Below, piece after piece: positions 31,431-32,113 of a stretch of DNA of 32,113 nucleotides. The stretch lies in assembly GCA_037074765.1 (NCBI GenBank), contig JBAMDO010000368.1, forward strand, positions 1 through 32,113, read 5' to 3'. The translations under genes were made by a program, and so were the position numbers. Under the pieces are notes generated by a model. That model ran no database searches, was not told the origin of the DNA, and was given only the letters and a program-made list of their open reading frames with translations. Origin of the DNA: Mansonella perstans. Taxonomy: Eukaryota; Nematoda; Chromadorea; Rhabditida; Onchocercidae. How positions within the stretch are numbered: position 1 is the first letter of the stretch; every line of letters begins with the position of its first letter.

Positions 31431-32113
31431 AACTGAAAAAAGTTCACATTTATAAAGTGCTGCTGCTATTCTAGCAAAAGGAAAGAAAAAAAAATATTTT
31501 TATGAGCAATGAATTTTAGTAGTATGAAAAATGATCTGATGGCTTTGAAAAATGTCATAAATGTTAAAAAATTTTTTTAAACAAAAAAAAAATAAAAAGT
31601 GTAAAAGTTCTCCTCTTTCCTTTCTTAGATTTACAACAAAAAAAAATCCAGTGATATAAAAATTCAGAAAATTTGAAATATTTTTGCTTATCTGAAATAA
31701 TCTGATTTTTTAAAATCAATAAAAAAAGTAAAATTTTTAAATTTAAAAAATTTGTTAAGAAAATTTAGCAAAAATATTTCGACTTTAATTTTTGAATGAT
31801 TTCGGATCATAAAAAAAAATTGATGGAATTTTGAAATAGTTTTTTTTTGAAAAGTTCATAAAAATTTTTAGCATTTATATTTTCAAACGTGATTTTTAAA
31901 AGTAATTAACATTCTTGTTATGTGTTTTTTAAAAATATTTCTTTGACAAATTTGCAATGTTAATTTTAATGCTCATTCATTTTTCTTCTCGTTTTTTTTT
32001 TCAGCTACTTTTAAAATTCAAAAATTTATGTGATTATTACTTCTTTTTTACATTCCTTTGCTCTTTTCAATTTTTTTTTTAAAGTGTCACATCTGAAATT
32101 TAAACATTTTCAA

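Larger units (their letters stand above)
23252..32113. other. 8.9 kb region without a supported gene
   Basis: Very AT-rich DNA dominated by homopolymer tracts, microsatellites and the tandem repeats listed separately. All open frames are short (at most 117 codons) and explained by low complexity or repeats. No exon pattern, tRNA or rRNA was recognised on either strand. It could be intergenic or part of a large intron. Confidence 0.6.

Overview
This is AT-rich eukaryotic DNA. Two multi-exon genes with short nematode-type exons and TTTTCAG or TTGCAG acceptors sit in a repeat-laden background. The protein similarities, an acceptor shortly upstream of each start codon that suggests spliced-leader addition, and a 5S-like relic all point to a nematode. 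A filarial worm (Onchocercidae) is my best guess, but the species cannot be named from this window. No Wolbachia-like or other prokaryotic gene was recognised.

Layout: (a) 1-2740 is upstream DNA with microsatellites, a CCCATA-rich dispersed repeat and one GC-rich palindrome. (b) 2756-11862 (+) is a complete cyclin T gene, which I could join exon by exon with consistent phase: 18 coding exons, 768 residues. It has an N-terminal twin cyclin box, a long low-complexity basic/Ser-rich region and a Pro-rich acidic C-terminus. It is the CDK9 partner in P-TEFb. Two of its introns appear to start with GC instead of GT. (c) 11863-16786 is intergenic and holds a decayed 5S rRNA copy. (d) 16787-19655 (+) is a 7-exon gene for a 314-residue protein with two PDZ-like domains. 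(e) 19656-22700 is intergenic, with a 77-codon ORF that looks like a small secreted protein and a tRNA-derived relic. (f) 22708-23251 holds two identical tRNA-Ile(AAT) genes in tail-to-tail orientation. (g) 23252-32113 is an 8.9 kb stretch with no gene I can support. It is made of A/T tracts, microsatellites and several diverged tandem repeats of 41, 108, 29 and 33 bp.

The genes do not look like one functional system. Cyclin T is a general transcription-elongation factor, the PDZ protein a probable scaffold, and the tRNAs housekeeping. The most checkable oddities are the GC-AG introns with a competing in-frame GT donor, a phase-neutral open exon candidate in the last cyclin T intron, the tRNA inverted pair with unrelated flanks, and the small secreted ORF whose stop codon sits in a two-tier hairpin.
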